From NCBI GenBank assembly GCA_005503215.1, contig SCNS01000002.1:62001-126000 (forward strand): a DNA stretch of 64,000 nt, given 5' to 3'. Positions within the stretch are counted from its first letter, which is position 1, and every line of letters begins with the position of its first letter. Position numbers and translations under genes: made by a program. The notes beneath the pieces are model-generated. The model was not told where the DNA came from. It made no database searches and saw only the letters and a program-made list of their open reading frames with translations. Positions 9,556-17,401 of the stretch are shown here, in pieces. The DNA is from Sphingomonadaceae bacterium 3R27C6. GTDB lineage: Bacteria; Pseudomonadota; Alphaproteobacteria; Sphingomonadales; Sphingomonadaceae.

Positions 9556-10656
9556 TTGGATCGACGGCATTTTCTGCGCGCCGGTGCGGGCGCGGCACTG
9601 GCGCCCGCGATATGGGCCTGCGGCGAGGTGAGCGATAATATGGTCCAGGCCGGCGCCCGTTACGAAATGCCGCTGGAATCGGAACCGCACGAGCGGACGC
9701 TGATGCAATGGCCGGTCAATCTGGACGTCTATGACCGCGCGTCGTTAAGACGCGTACAGCGTGCCATCGCACGGATCGCCAACACGATCGTTCGCCATGA
9801 ACCCGTCGCGATGCTGGTGGCGAGTGCCGATGCGGCGAGCGCTCGCGCCCTGCTGGCCGGCGAGGTCGAGCTTTGGGACATCCCGACCGACGATCTGTGG
9901 TGCCGCGATTCCGGGCCGACCTTTGTTCGCGACACTTCGGGCAAGCTTGCGGTCGCGCATATCCGGTTCAACGGCTGGGGCAACAAACAGCCGCATGCCA
10001 ATGATGCCCGAATTGCCGAGCGCGTGGCCGAGCGGCTCGGAATGCCGCTGATCGAAACGGGCCTTGTCGGCGAGCAGGGCGGGGTCGAGCATGATGGCGC
10101 GGGAACGCTGCTGGCGCATGCAAGCTGCTGGGTGAATCCCAACCGCAACCCGATGAGCCAGGACGAGGTCGGCGAAAAGCTGCTGCAGGCGCTCGGCGGC
10201 GAGAAAATGATCTGGGCGCCCGGTATCGCGGGCAAGGACATCACCGACTATCATATCGACGCGCTGGCGCGGTTCGTCGGGCCGGGCAAGCTGCTGATCC
10301 AGCTCGCCGACGAAATCGATCCCGATGATCCCTGGTCGGTATCGGGGCACGAGACGCTGGAAATCCTGCAGCGGTCAACCGACGCGCGGGGAAAAAGGCT
10401 CGAAATCCTTCGCCTGCCCGATCCGGTCGACATCCGGTCGGCCGAGCCCGATTTTGTTGCCAGCTATGTCAATTATTACGTCTGCAACGGCGCCGTCATC
10501 GCGGCACAGTTCGGCGACACGGCCGCCGACGGCCGCGCGCGCGAAATGCTGCAAACGCTCTATCCCGGACGCACGATCGAGATGATCGAAATCGATGCGA
10601 TCGGCGAATCGGGCGGCGGCATTCATTGCGCCACGCAGCAACAACCGAAAGCCTGA
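9556..10656 (+). CDS. Agmatine deiminase-like protein with twin-arginine signal
   Basis: A 366-residue member of the agmatine deiminase / bacterial peptidylarginine deiminase family. Signature segments are WCRDSGPTF, DYHIDALARF and the C-terminal active-site segment GESGGGIHC with its catalytic Cys. Agmatine deiminase gives N-carbamoylputrescine, a putrescine precursor, which fits the polyamine context. The start is TTG at 9556 with GGGAG upstream. The N-terminus DRRHFLRAGAG plus a hydrophobic stretch ending in AIWACGE looks like a Tat signal, perhaps a Tat lipoprotein. Most agmatine deiminases are cytoplasmic, so export here is unusual and untested. Confidence 0.85.
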   Translation: MDRRHFLRAGAGAALAPAIWACGEVSDNMVQAGARYEMPLESEPHERTLMQWPVNLDVYDRASLRRVQRAIARIANTIVRHEPVAMLVASADAASARALLAGEVELWDIPTDDLWCRDSGPTFVRDTSGKLAVAHIRFNGWGNKQPHANDARIAERVAERLGMPLIETGLVGEQGGVEHDGAGTLLAHASCWVNPNRNPMSQDEVGEKLLQALGGEKMIWAPGIAGKDITDYHIDALARFVGPGKLLIQLADEIDPDDPWSVSGHETLEILQRSTDARGKRLEILRLPDPVDIRSAEPDFVASYVNYYVCNGAVIAAQFGDTAADGRAREMLQTLYPGRTIEMIEIDAIGESGGGIHCATQQQPKA

Positions 10657-10668
10657 CCGCACGAACTC

Positions 10669-12327
10669 TCACGACGCCGCGGGGTCGACCTCCGCCAGCG
10701 CCTGATGGATATCGCTGACCACCACCGACCCCTCGCCCACCGATGACGCGACGCGCTTCACCGATCCCTTGCGCACGTCGCCGACGGCATAGATGCGCGG
10801 CCAGCTCGTCTCGAACCGGCTCGGCATGCGGTCGAGCGACCAGCCGGCCTTGACCAGTTCGAGCGGCGCGATGTCGGTGCCGGTCTTCACGAAGCCGCGC
10901 TCGTCGCACACCATTTCCTTGGGCAGCCATGTCGTGTTCGGGCTCGCGCCGAGGAAGAGGAACAGGAAGCCGCAATCGCAATGACCCTCGTCGCCCGTTT
11001 CGCGGCAACGATAGGTCAGGCCGGCGAGCCGGTCCTCGCCATGCAGCGCGACGACGTCGGTCGATGGGATGATCTCGATATTCGGATGCTCTTCCAGCCG
11101 CTTGACGAGATATTCGGACATCGTCTCGCGCAGGCTTCCGCGGCGGAAAATGACATGGACCTTCTTCGCGACGCTCGCGAGATAGATCGCGCCCTGCCCC
11201 GCCGAATTGCCCGATCCCACGATCGTCACTTCGGCGTCGCTGCACAGCTGCGCTTCCATCGGTGTCGCGCCATAATAGATGCCGCGGCCTTCATAAGATT
11301 CGATGCCGTCGATCGGCAGGCTCTGATATTTCGCGCCGCTTGCGACGACCACCGCGCGGCTACGCAGCTTGCGCCCGTCGGCGAGGTGCAGGCAATAGGC
11401 ATCGCCGTCGCGGTTGATCGACGCCGCGCGCACCGGCGATACCAGCCGCGCGCCGAATTTCTGCGCCTGCACCGTCGCACGGCGCGCGAGTTCGTTCCCA
11501 GAAATGCCGGTCGGGAAGCCGAGGTAATTCTCGATCTTCGACGAGGTCCCCGCCTGCCCGCCGGGCGCGAGTGAATCGAGCGCGATCACCGTCAGCCCTT
11601 CGGATGCGGCATAGACCGCCGCCGCGAGCCCGCCGGGGCCGCTGCCGACCACGAGTACGTCGGCGGTCGCGCCGTCGGGCAGCAGGTCGAGCCCGAGCCC
11701 CGCCGCGAGTTGTTCGGGTGTCGGCTGGACCAGCACATCGGCCGCGCCGAGGATGGCCACCGGAAGCTGGTCTTCGCTCAACCCGCGCTCCGCCAGCAGA
11801 TGCGCGGCGACGGGGCCGTCGGCGGGGTCGAACCAGCGATGCGCGACGCCATGCTTCATCAGCAGGTCGCGCAGCGCATAGACGCTGCGGTCCATCGCCG
11901 CGCCGATCACGATCGTCACTGCAAAGCCGCGATGCTTGCTGAACTCGCGCCGCGCCGACAGTATGCGGACGAAAATGTCCGAATAATGGCTGTTGCCCGC
12001 GATCAGGCGCTGGAAATCGGTGTGGGCGATGCGGATGATCTCGCCGTCGGCGCCCATCTCAACGCGCGACAAATGGCGTTGCCCGGTCAGCACCGACAGG
12101 TCGCCCGCGAATTGCCCATGCTCCATCCAGCCGACGCGCTTGCGCCCTTCGTCGGTCGACGCAAAGATGTCGGTGTGCCCCGACAGGGTGATGATGCAAT
12201 CGGGCGCCATCGCGCCTTCCTCGACCAGCAGGTCGCCCGCTTTGTGCGATTCGACCGTGCCGAACGCGCGCAGTTCGTCCAGTTCCGCGTCGGTGAAATT
12301 ATAATTGACCTCGGCGCGAGACACCAT
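10669..12327 (-). CDS. Cyclic-nucleotide-binding domain fused to thioredoxin-reductase-like flavoprotein
   Basis: A 552-residue fusion. Residues about 9-130 form a CRP-like cyclic-nucleotide-binding domain. About 135-215 is a thioredoxin-fold-like segment. From 225 a thioredoxin-reductase-type FAD/NAD(P) module begins with VVGSGPGGLAAAVYA and contains a second dinucleotide loop, IVGSGNSAGQGAIYLA. The redox CxxC of thioredoxin reductase is replaced by a GATPMEAQLC segment, so ordinary disulphide reduction seems unlikely. The C-terminus has YAVGDVRKGSVKRVASSVGEG, the usual FAD-contacting end. ATG 12327 has AAAGGA upstream. The gene is convergent with the agmatine deiminase-like gene and divergent from the decarboxylase gene. 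Confidence 0.85.
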   Translation of the reverse strand: MVSRAEVNYNFTDAELDELRAFGTVESHKAGDLLVEEGAMAPDCIITLSGHTDIFASTDEGRKRVGWMEHGQFAGDLSVLTGQRHLSRVEMGADGEIIRIAHTDFQRLIAGNSHYSDIFVRILSARREFSKHRGFAVTIVIGAAMDRSVYALRDLLMKHGVAHRWFDPADGPVAAHLLAERGLSEDQLPVAILGAADVLVQPTPEQLAAGLGLDLLPDGATADVLVVGSGPGGLAAAVYAASEGLTVIALDSLAPGGQAGTSSKIENYLGFPTGISGNELARRATVQAQKFGARLVSPVRAASINRDGDAYCLHLADGRKLRSRAVVVASGAKYQSLPIDGIESYEGRGIYYGATPMEAQLCSDAEVTIVGSGNSAGQGAIYLASVAKKVHVIFRRGSLRETMSEYLVKRLEEHPNIEIIPSTDVVALHGEDRLAGLTYRCRETGDEGHCDCGFLFLFLGASPNTTWLPKEMVCDERGFVKTGTDIAPLELVKAGWSLDRMPSRFETSWPRIYAVGDVRKGSVKRVASSVGEGSVVVSDIHQALAEVDPAAS

Positions 12328-12460
12328 GGCGAGCAGATCCTTTCCGGGTTCGATAACGTTCGTCCCTAGCGCCGGCGAGCGGCCTTGTCTCGCATTCGCG
12401 CGGTTTGGCGTACGCCCGCCCCGGTTCGCCCTTCATGTTACCGCGCTATTACAAAATTGC

Positions 12461-12578
12461 GCGATAGGGTCTTTACAGGGGGGACCCCCCTGCATATATC
12501 GCCCTCCGCTGCCCCAGGGGGACTTCCAATAACCGCAAGGCAGCCTTTGTGTTGAACGTTATTTTTGGGGGTCCCTTG
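12461..12578 (+). promoter_or_regulatory. Candidate structured 5' leader of the ornithine-type decarboxylase gene
   Basis: The 253-base gap before the decarboxylase has strong pairing potential. A stem GCGATA (12461-12466) / TATCGC (12497-12502) encloses the perfect 17-base palindrome at 12476-12492 (CAGGGGGG-A-CCCCCCTG). Downstream, GGGAC (12519-12523) can pair with GTCCC (12571-12575), and GGGGGT (12567-12572) can instead pair with ACCCCC of the palindrome. Competing pairings close to the start codon suggest translational control. A conserved speF leader RNA is known upstream of alphaproteobacterial ornithine decarboxylase genes; whether this matches that family was not tested. Confidence 0.45.
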
Positions 12579-12580
12579 AG

Positions 12581-13774
12581 TTGCACCAGCATCATAGCGC
12601 CCACGGGCTGATTCAGGCACTTTCGCCGATCGAACCTGTTACGCTTGTCCGCCCGCACGCCGCGCGGCGTGCAGCGCGTTTCTTCATCGAGCGATTTCCC
12701 GGCACGACCATGTATGCGGTCAAGGCGAATCCGTCGCCCGACCTGCTGCGAGTGCTGTGGGATTCGGGTGTTACGCATTATGACGTCGCCTCGATCGCCG
12801 AGGTCCGGCTCGTCGCGCGCACACTGCCGCAAGCGACGCTGTGCTTCATGCATCCGGTAAAGGCCGAGGAAGCGATTTCCGAAGCCTATTGGAAACATGG
12901 CGTGCGCACCTTCTCGCTCGACACGCTCGACGAACTCGAAAAGATCGTCCGCGCGACCGAGGGCGCGCAGGACCTGAACCTGCTCGTGCGCCTGCGCGTT
13001 TCGTCCGATCATTCGAAGCTCAGCCTTGCTGCCAAGTTCGGCGCCGAAGCCGACGAGGTCGTCGAACTGCTGATGGCAACCCGCCAGGCCGCGGACGCGC
13101 TCGGCATCTGCTTCCATGTCGGCAGCCAGGCGATGACGCCGCATGCCTATGCGCAGGCGATGGAACGCGTCCGCGCGGCGATCGTCGCGGCGTCGGTCAC
13201 CGTTGACATCATCGATGTCGGCGGCGGCTTTCCGTCGTCTTATCCCGGCATGGAGCCCCCACCGCTCGACGCCTATTTCGACACGATCCACCGCAGCTTC
13301 GAAAGCCTTCCGATCAGCTATTCGGCTGAACTGTGGTGCGAGCCCGGCCGTGCGCTGTCGGCCGAGTATAGCTCGCTGATCGTGCGCGTCGAAAAGCGCC
13401 GCGGCGAGGAATTGTACATCAACGACGGTGCCTATGGCGCGCTGTTCGACGCCGCGCATGTCGGCTGGCGTTTCCCTGTGTCGCTGCAGCGCGACGACGA
13501 AAGCGACGCCGAGATGGTGCCGTTCAGCTTCTATGGCCCGACCTGCGACGATCTCGACCATATGGCAGGCCCCTTCTTCCTGCCCGCCGACATCAAGGCC
13601 GGCGATTTCATCGAGATCGGCATGCTCGGCGCCTATGGCTGCGCGATGCGGACGAAGTTCAACGGCTTCGGTGCCGACGAGACCCACGTCGTCAGCGACG
13701 AGCCGATGGTCAGCCTCTACACCGGCGAAGTCGAACAGGAACGCCGCAGCGCGACGGTGACCAAGCTGTTCTGA
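12581..13774 (+). CDS. Ornithine/diamine-forming decarboxylase (fold-type III PLP)
   Basis: A 397-residue enzyme of the eukaryotic-type ornithine/DAP decarboxylase family. PLP lysine K48 lies in MYAVKANPS, the glycine loop in VDIIDVGGGFP, the phosphate and substrate segment in WCEPGRALSAE, and the active-site Cys in GPTCDDLD. It would make putrescine from ornithine, or cadaverine from lysine, supplying the pathway upstream. No ATG or GTG precedes the conserved start; the TTG at 12581 is the first possible start after an in-frame stop, with a GGGGG run upstream. A clear intrinsic terminator follows the gene. Substrate preference (ornithine, lysine or both) is not decidable by eye. Confidence 0.9.
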   Translation: MHQHHSAHGLIQALSPIEPVTLVRPHAARRAARFFIERFPGTTMYAVKANPSPDLLRVLWDSGVTHYDVASIAEVRLVARTLPQATLCFMHPVKAEEAISEAYWKHGVRTFSLDTLDELEKIVRATEGAQDLNLLVRLRVSSDHSKLSLAAKFGAEADEVVELLMATRQAADALGICFHVGSQAMTPHAYAQAMERVRAAIVAASVTVDIIDVGGGFPSSYPGMEPPPLDAYFDTIHRSFESLPISYSAELWCEPGRALSAEYSSLIVRVEKRRGEELYINDGAYGALFDAAHVGWRFPVSLQRDDESDAEMVPFSFYGPTCDDLDHMAGPFFLPADIKAGDFIEIGMLGAYGCAMRTKFNGFGADETHVVSDEPMVSLYTGEVEQERRSATVTKLF

Positions 13775-13797
13775 CTGACAGCCACACGAAAAACCGA

Positions 13798-13833
13798 GGG
13801 CCGGCGCAGCGATGCGACCGGCCCTTTCTCTTT
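13798..13833 (+). terminator. Intrinsic terminator after the decarboxylase gene
   Basis: A GGGCCGG / CCGGCCC stem (13798-13804 and 13818-13824) encloses a 13-base loop and is followed by TTTCTCTTT. It lies 24 bases past the stop and before the MFS gene. Confidence 0.85.
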
Positions 13834-13861
13834 CGGGCCAAGCCGCTAGATTGCGCGGCCC

Positions 13862-15187
13862 ATGCAGCCCTTCCATCATCTCCTCGCCAATAACCTGATC
13901 GCCAACATCACCAATTTCACGGTGTGGTTCGCGCTGACCTTCTGGACCTTCCTCGAAACCCAGTCGGTGTTTGCGACGGGGATGATCGCGGGCATCTATC
14001 TCGTGCTGACGGCGGCGCTCGGTATCTGGTTCGGCAGCCTTGTCGACCATCATGGCAAGCGCAACATGATGATGGTGTCGAGCATCGCCTCGCTGGCGCT
14101 CTACGCGCTCGCGCTCGCGGGCTATATGCTCGACCCCGATATCCGCAGCGCCAAGGTGGCGAGCGTCACGCTGTGGCTCTTCATTCTCGTTTCAATGTTC
14201 GCCGTTATCGCCGGCAACATCCGCATGATCGCGCTGCCGACGCTGGTGACGTTGCTGGTCCCCGAGGACCGGCGCGACAAGGCGAACGGGCTCGTCGGCA
14301 TGGTCAGCGGGATCGGTTTTCTGACCACTTCCGCGATCAGCGGTTTCCTCGTCGCATGGGGCGGGATGGTCGCGACGCTGGGATTTGCGGTCGCCCTTTC
14401 GCTGATTACGATAATCCACCTCTTTTTCATTCGCGTCGACGAGCCGCGCGACGCCGAAGCGCACGATGCACCGAGACGCATCGACCTTGCCGGGACGCTG
14501 CGCGTCGTGCTCGGCATCCCGGGCCTCCTCGCGCTGATCCTATTCTCCTGTTTCAACAACCTCCTCGGCGGTGTGTATATGGCGCTGATGGACGCCTACG
14601 GCCTGTCGCTGATGAAGGTTCAGGAATGGGGTCTGCTCTGGGCCGTCCTGTCGTGCGCCTTCATCCTCAGCGGCATCGTGATTTCGCGGACCGGCCTTGG
14701 CAAGAACCCGATCCGCACCTTGCTCTTCGTGTGCCTCGTCGAATGGATCGTCGCCGCCGTCTTCACGATCCAGTCGTCGATCCCGCTGCTCGCCGTCGGC
14801 TGCTTCATCTGGATGTTCCTCGGCCCCTATGCCGAAGCGGCCGAACAGACCGCGCTGCAGAAAGTCGTGCCCTTCGAGCGGCAGGGGCGCGTCTTCGGCT
14901 TCGCCCAATCGGTGGAGCAGGCCGCCTCGCCGCTCACCGCCTTCCTCATCGCGCCGCTCACTCAGTTCGTCTTTGTGCCGTTGATGACCGACGGCGCGGG
15001 CGCCGATGCGGTTGGGGACTGGTACGGCCGCGGCCCCGAACGCGGGATCGCGCTCGTCTTCACGATCGCCGGCGTCCTCGGCGTGGCGCTGACGCTGGTG
15101 GCGTTCGCGTCGCGATCCTACCGCCGGATCTCGGCCGCCTATGCTGCCGGAAATCGCAGTGGCGAAGGGGCGCCGGCTGCGGCGTAA
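13862..15187 (+). CDS. MFS transporter
   Basis: A 441-residue major facilitator superfamily protein with about 12 hydrophobic helices. The loop between helices 2 and 3 is GSLVDHHGKRNMMM, the usual MFS signature position, and a hydrophilic central loop (about 195-215) separates the two halves. A soluble, proline-rich tail ends the protein. It resembles efflux-type carriers, but no substrate can be inferred. The start ATG lies 28 bases after the preceding terminator and no good ribosome site is visible, so the exact start is uncertain. A 71-base gap separates it from the CoA transferase gene. Confidence 0.85.
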   Translation: MQPFHHLLANNLIANITNFTVWFALTFWTFLETQSVFATGMIAGIYLVLTAALGIWFGSLVDHHGKRNMMMVSSIASLALYALALAGYMLDPDIRSAKVASVTLWLFILVSMFAVIAGNIRMIALPTLVTLLVPEDRRDKANGLVGMVSGIGFLTTSAISGFLVAWGGMVATLGFAVALSLITIIHLFFIRVDEPRDAEAHDAPRRIDLAGTLRVVLGIPGLLALILFSCFNNLLGGVYMALMDAYGLSLMKVQEWGLLWAVLSCAFILSGIVISRTGLGKNPIRTLLFVCLVEWIVAAVFTIQSSIPLLAVGCFIWMFLGPYAEAAEQTALQKVVPFERQGRVFGFAQSVEQAASPLTAFLIAPLTQFVFVPLMTDGAGADAVGDWYGRGPERGIALVFTIAGVLGVALTLVAFASRSYRRISAAYAAGNRSGEGAPAAA

Positions 15188-15258
15188 GGAAAATCGCGGA
15201 AGCCTCTTCCGTTTTACTTTGCAATCATTCTATCCTTTGCGCCGGAAGAGGAGGAGCT

Positions 15259-16419
15259 ATGCCTATGCTGTCGGGGATCCGGATCATCGACCTCACCACG
15301 GTCATCTTCGGACCCTATGCGACGCAGATGCTCGCCGACCTTGGCGCCGAGGTGATCAAGGTCGAAACGCCGGGGACGGGCGATATCTCGCGCTATCTCG
15401 GCAGCGGGGTTCCCGATCCGACGATGGGGTCGATCCACCTGACGGTGAACCGGGGTAAGCGATCGATCGCGCTCGACCTCAAGAAGCCCGAGGATGCCGC
15501 GACGCTGCGCGATCTGATCGCGACCGCCGATGTTTTCTTCCATAACGTCCGTGGACGCGCGATCGCGCGGCTGGGCTTCGATTATGAAGGCTGCAAGGCC
15601 ATCAAGCCCGATATCATATACGTCCACGGCACCGGCTTCGGACAGGACGGTCCCTATGCCGATCTCCAAGCCTATGACGATGTCATCCAGGCCGCCACGG
15701 GTACAACCAGTCTTCTCCCGCGCGTCGACGGGAACCCCAGCCCGCGCTATTTCCCCTCGCTCATCGCCGACAAGATCGCCGGCCAGTTTGGCGCGCAGGC
15801 GATCCTTGCCGCGCTGGTCCACAAGCTGCGCACCGAAGAGGGGCAGGAGGTCGAGGTGCCGATGTTCGAATGCTTCGCATCGTTCATGCTCACCGAGCAT
15901 CTGCGCGACGCCGCGCTCGACCCGCCGATCGGGCCCGCGGGTTATCCGCGCCAGCTCGACCCGACGCGCCAGCCCTTCCCGACCAGCGACGGACATCTCG
16001 CGATCGTCCCCTATACGCCCGAATCGACCGCGCGGCTGATGGCGCTGCTCGGGAGCGCCGACCTGCTCGAAACGCCCGAATATGCGGCGGCGAAAGCGGA
16101 GGGACGGCATATGCCGATCATCTATAGCGAAATCGCGCGCAAGACCCCGGCGAAGTCCAGCGCCGAGTGGCTGGCGCTCTTCGCCGCCAACGACATTCCG
16201 GCGATGGCGGCGCGCGACCTTCAGGACATCAGGGAGGACCCCCATTTCGTCGCGACGGGCTTCTTCCGCCACCGTACGCATCCCGATGTCGGCGCCTTCC
16301 ACGAAATGCAGCCGCCGGTTCGATATGGTGCGATGCCGCCCAGCGACCTGGGCTTCGCTCCGCGCGTCGACGGCGACGGGACGGCGATCCGGGCGGAACT
16401 GGCGAGCGACAAGCCCTGA
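15259..16419 (+). CDS. CaiB/BaiF family (class III) CoA transferase
   Basis: A 386-residue protein with the family start LSGIRIIDLTTVIFGPYATQ and the segments DLGAEVIKVE, RGKRSIALDLK and AYDDVIQAATG. The last probably contains the catalytic Asp that forms the acyl anhydride. It moves CoA between organic acids, and the acid is unknown. A perfect GAGGAG site sits before ATG 15259, which sets the start even though the reading frame is open far upstream into the MFS gene. No co-transcribed partner gene such as an acyl-CoA dehydrogenase is present nearby, so the pathway is open. Confidence 0.9.
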   Translation: MPMLSGIRIIDLTTVIFGPYATQMLADLGAEVIKVETPGTGDISRYLGSGVPDPTMGSIHLTVNRGKRSIALDLKKPEDAATLRDLIATADVFFHNVRGRAIARLGFDYEGCKAIKPDIIYVHGTGFGQDGPYADLQAYDDVIQAATGTTSLLPRVDGNPSPRYFPSLIADKIAGQFGAQAILAALVHKLRTEEGQEVEVPMFECFASFMLTEHLRDAALDPPIGPAGYPRQLDPTRQPFPTSDGHLAIVPYTPESTARLMALLGSADLLETPEYAAAKAEGRHMPIIYSEIARKTPAKSSAEWLALFAANDIPAMAARDLQDIREDPHFVATGFFRHRTHPDVGAFHEMQPPVRYGAMPPSDLGFAPRVDGDGTAIRAELASDKP

Positions 16420-16486
16420 ACGTCTGCCGTTGCATTGTCGGCGATGCGCTCTAGCATCCCGGCCCACAAAATAAGGGGGAATATAT

Positions 16487-16918
16487 ATGCCTGAAAGCCT
16501 GCTCGCGCCCGGCGCGGTCCTTGCGCTGTGGACGCTCATCATGCTCGGCTGGGTCGCCGCGACGCGGTTTCCGGCGCTCGCCAAGTCGGGCATCGATCTG
16601 AAAGCGGCGCCGCCGGGCGGCCGCGGGGCCGACCTCGAGAATATCCTGCCGCCGCAGGTGAATTGGAAATCGCATAATTACACGCACCTGCTCGAACAGC
16701 CGACGCTCTTTTATGCGGTGATCATCTTCCTGCACCTGTCGGGCGGCAGCACCGATCTGACGCGCGGCCTTGCATGGGCCTATGTCGTTCTGCGGATCGT
16801 CCACAGCTTGTGGCAGGCGCGCGTGAACCGCGTGCCGGTTCGCTTCGCGATCTTCGGACTGTCGACTTTCTGCCTGCTCGCGCTGGCGTTGCTGGCGGTG
16901 ATTGCCACTTTGGGTTGA
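16487..16918 (+). CDS. MAPEG family membrane protein (first of a tandem pair)
   Basis: A 143-residue membrane protein with four predicted helices. It belongs to the MAPEG family (membrane-associated proteins in eicosanoid and glutathione metabolism), shown by KSHNYTHLLEQPTLFYAV and AWAYVVLRIVHSLWQ. Bacterial members are often glutathione transferase- or peroxidase-like, but many are uncharacterised. An AAGGGGGA site precedes the ATG. The next gene, 13 bases downstream, is a clear paralogue with the same motif order, indicating a tandem duplication. Confidence 0.88.
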   Translation: MPESLLAPGAVLALWTLIMLGWVAATRFPALAKSGIDLKAAPPGGRGADLENILPPQVNWKSHNYTHLLEQPTLFYAVIIFLHLSGGSTDLTRGLAWAYVVLRIVHSLWQARVNRVPVRFAIFGLSTFCLLALALLAVIATLG

Positions 16919-16931
16919 AGGGGAAGAGACG

Positions 16932-17366
16932 ATGGAAAATAACGCAATATTGGGGCCGGTCGCGGCGCTCGCGCTCTGGTCGATGGTCATGTGGGTCTGG
17001 ATGTACGCGACGCGCATCCCCGCGATGAGCCGCGCCAAGATCGACGCCGCAAAGATGGTCGGCGGCACTGGCAAGGGGCTCGACGATGTGCTGCCGCAGG
17101 AAGTGCAGTGGAAGGCGCACAACTATAATCATCTGATGGAGCAGCCGACGGTCTTCTACGCCGTCGCGCTCGCACTCGCGATCGGCGGCATGGGCGGCGG
17201 GCTCAACGCGCAGATCGCGTGGGCCTATGTGGGCCTACGTATCCTGCACAGCTTGATCCAGGTCACGGTTAACCGGGTGCTATGGCGTTTCGCCGTCTTC
17301 GTGCTCGCCAGCCTCGCGCTGATCGCGCTGTGCCTGCATGCTTTCATGGGTTTCGTGCTGCATTGA
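16932..17366 (+). CDS. MAPEG family membrane protein (second of a tandem pair)
   Basis: A 144-residue paralogue of the preceding protein, sharing KAHNYNHLMEQPTVFYAV and AWAYVGLRILHSLIQ. Four hydrophobic helices are visible. The ATG at 16932 follows a GGGGAAGAG ribosome site; the reading frame is open slightly upstream but without one. The two proteins may form mixed trimers, as MAPEG proteins are trimeric, but this is inference. A palindrome follows, and the next gene is convergent. Confidence 0.88.
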   Translation: MENNAILGPVAALALWSMVMWVWMYATRIPAMSRAKIDAAKMVGGTGKGLDDVLPQEVQWKAHNYNHLMEQPTVFYAVALALAIGGMGGGLNAQIAWAYVGLRILHSLIQVTVNRVLWRFAVFVLASLALIALCLHAFMGFVLH

Positions 17367-17373
17367 GCTGAAT

Positions 17374-17399
17374 GCTCCTCCCGCTTGCGGGAGGGGAGC
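17374..17399. terminator. Hairpin between convergent genes
   Basis: A near-perfect hairpin (TCCCGC TT GCGGGA core, extended to GCTCC / GGGGAGC with one bulge) lies between the MAPEG and RNA methyltransferase stops. There is no long T run. It could act as a bidirectional 3' end and resembles the REP-like palindromes elsewhere in the window. Confidence 0.6.
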
Positions 17400-17401
17400 G
17401 A

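Noticed and set aside
13924..16419. A continuous 831-codon frame through the MFS gene into the CoA transferase gene
   Set aside because: Its first part is out of frame with the MFS gene and shows arginine-rich, low-complexity sequence. The conserved protein and the GAGGAG site start at 15259.
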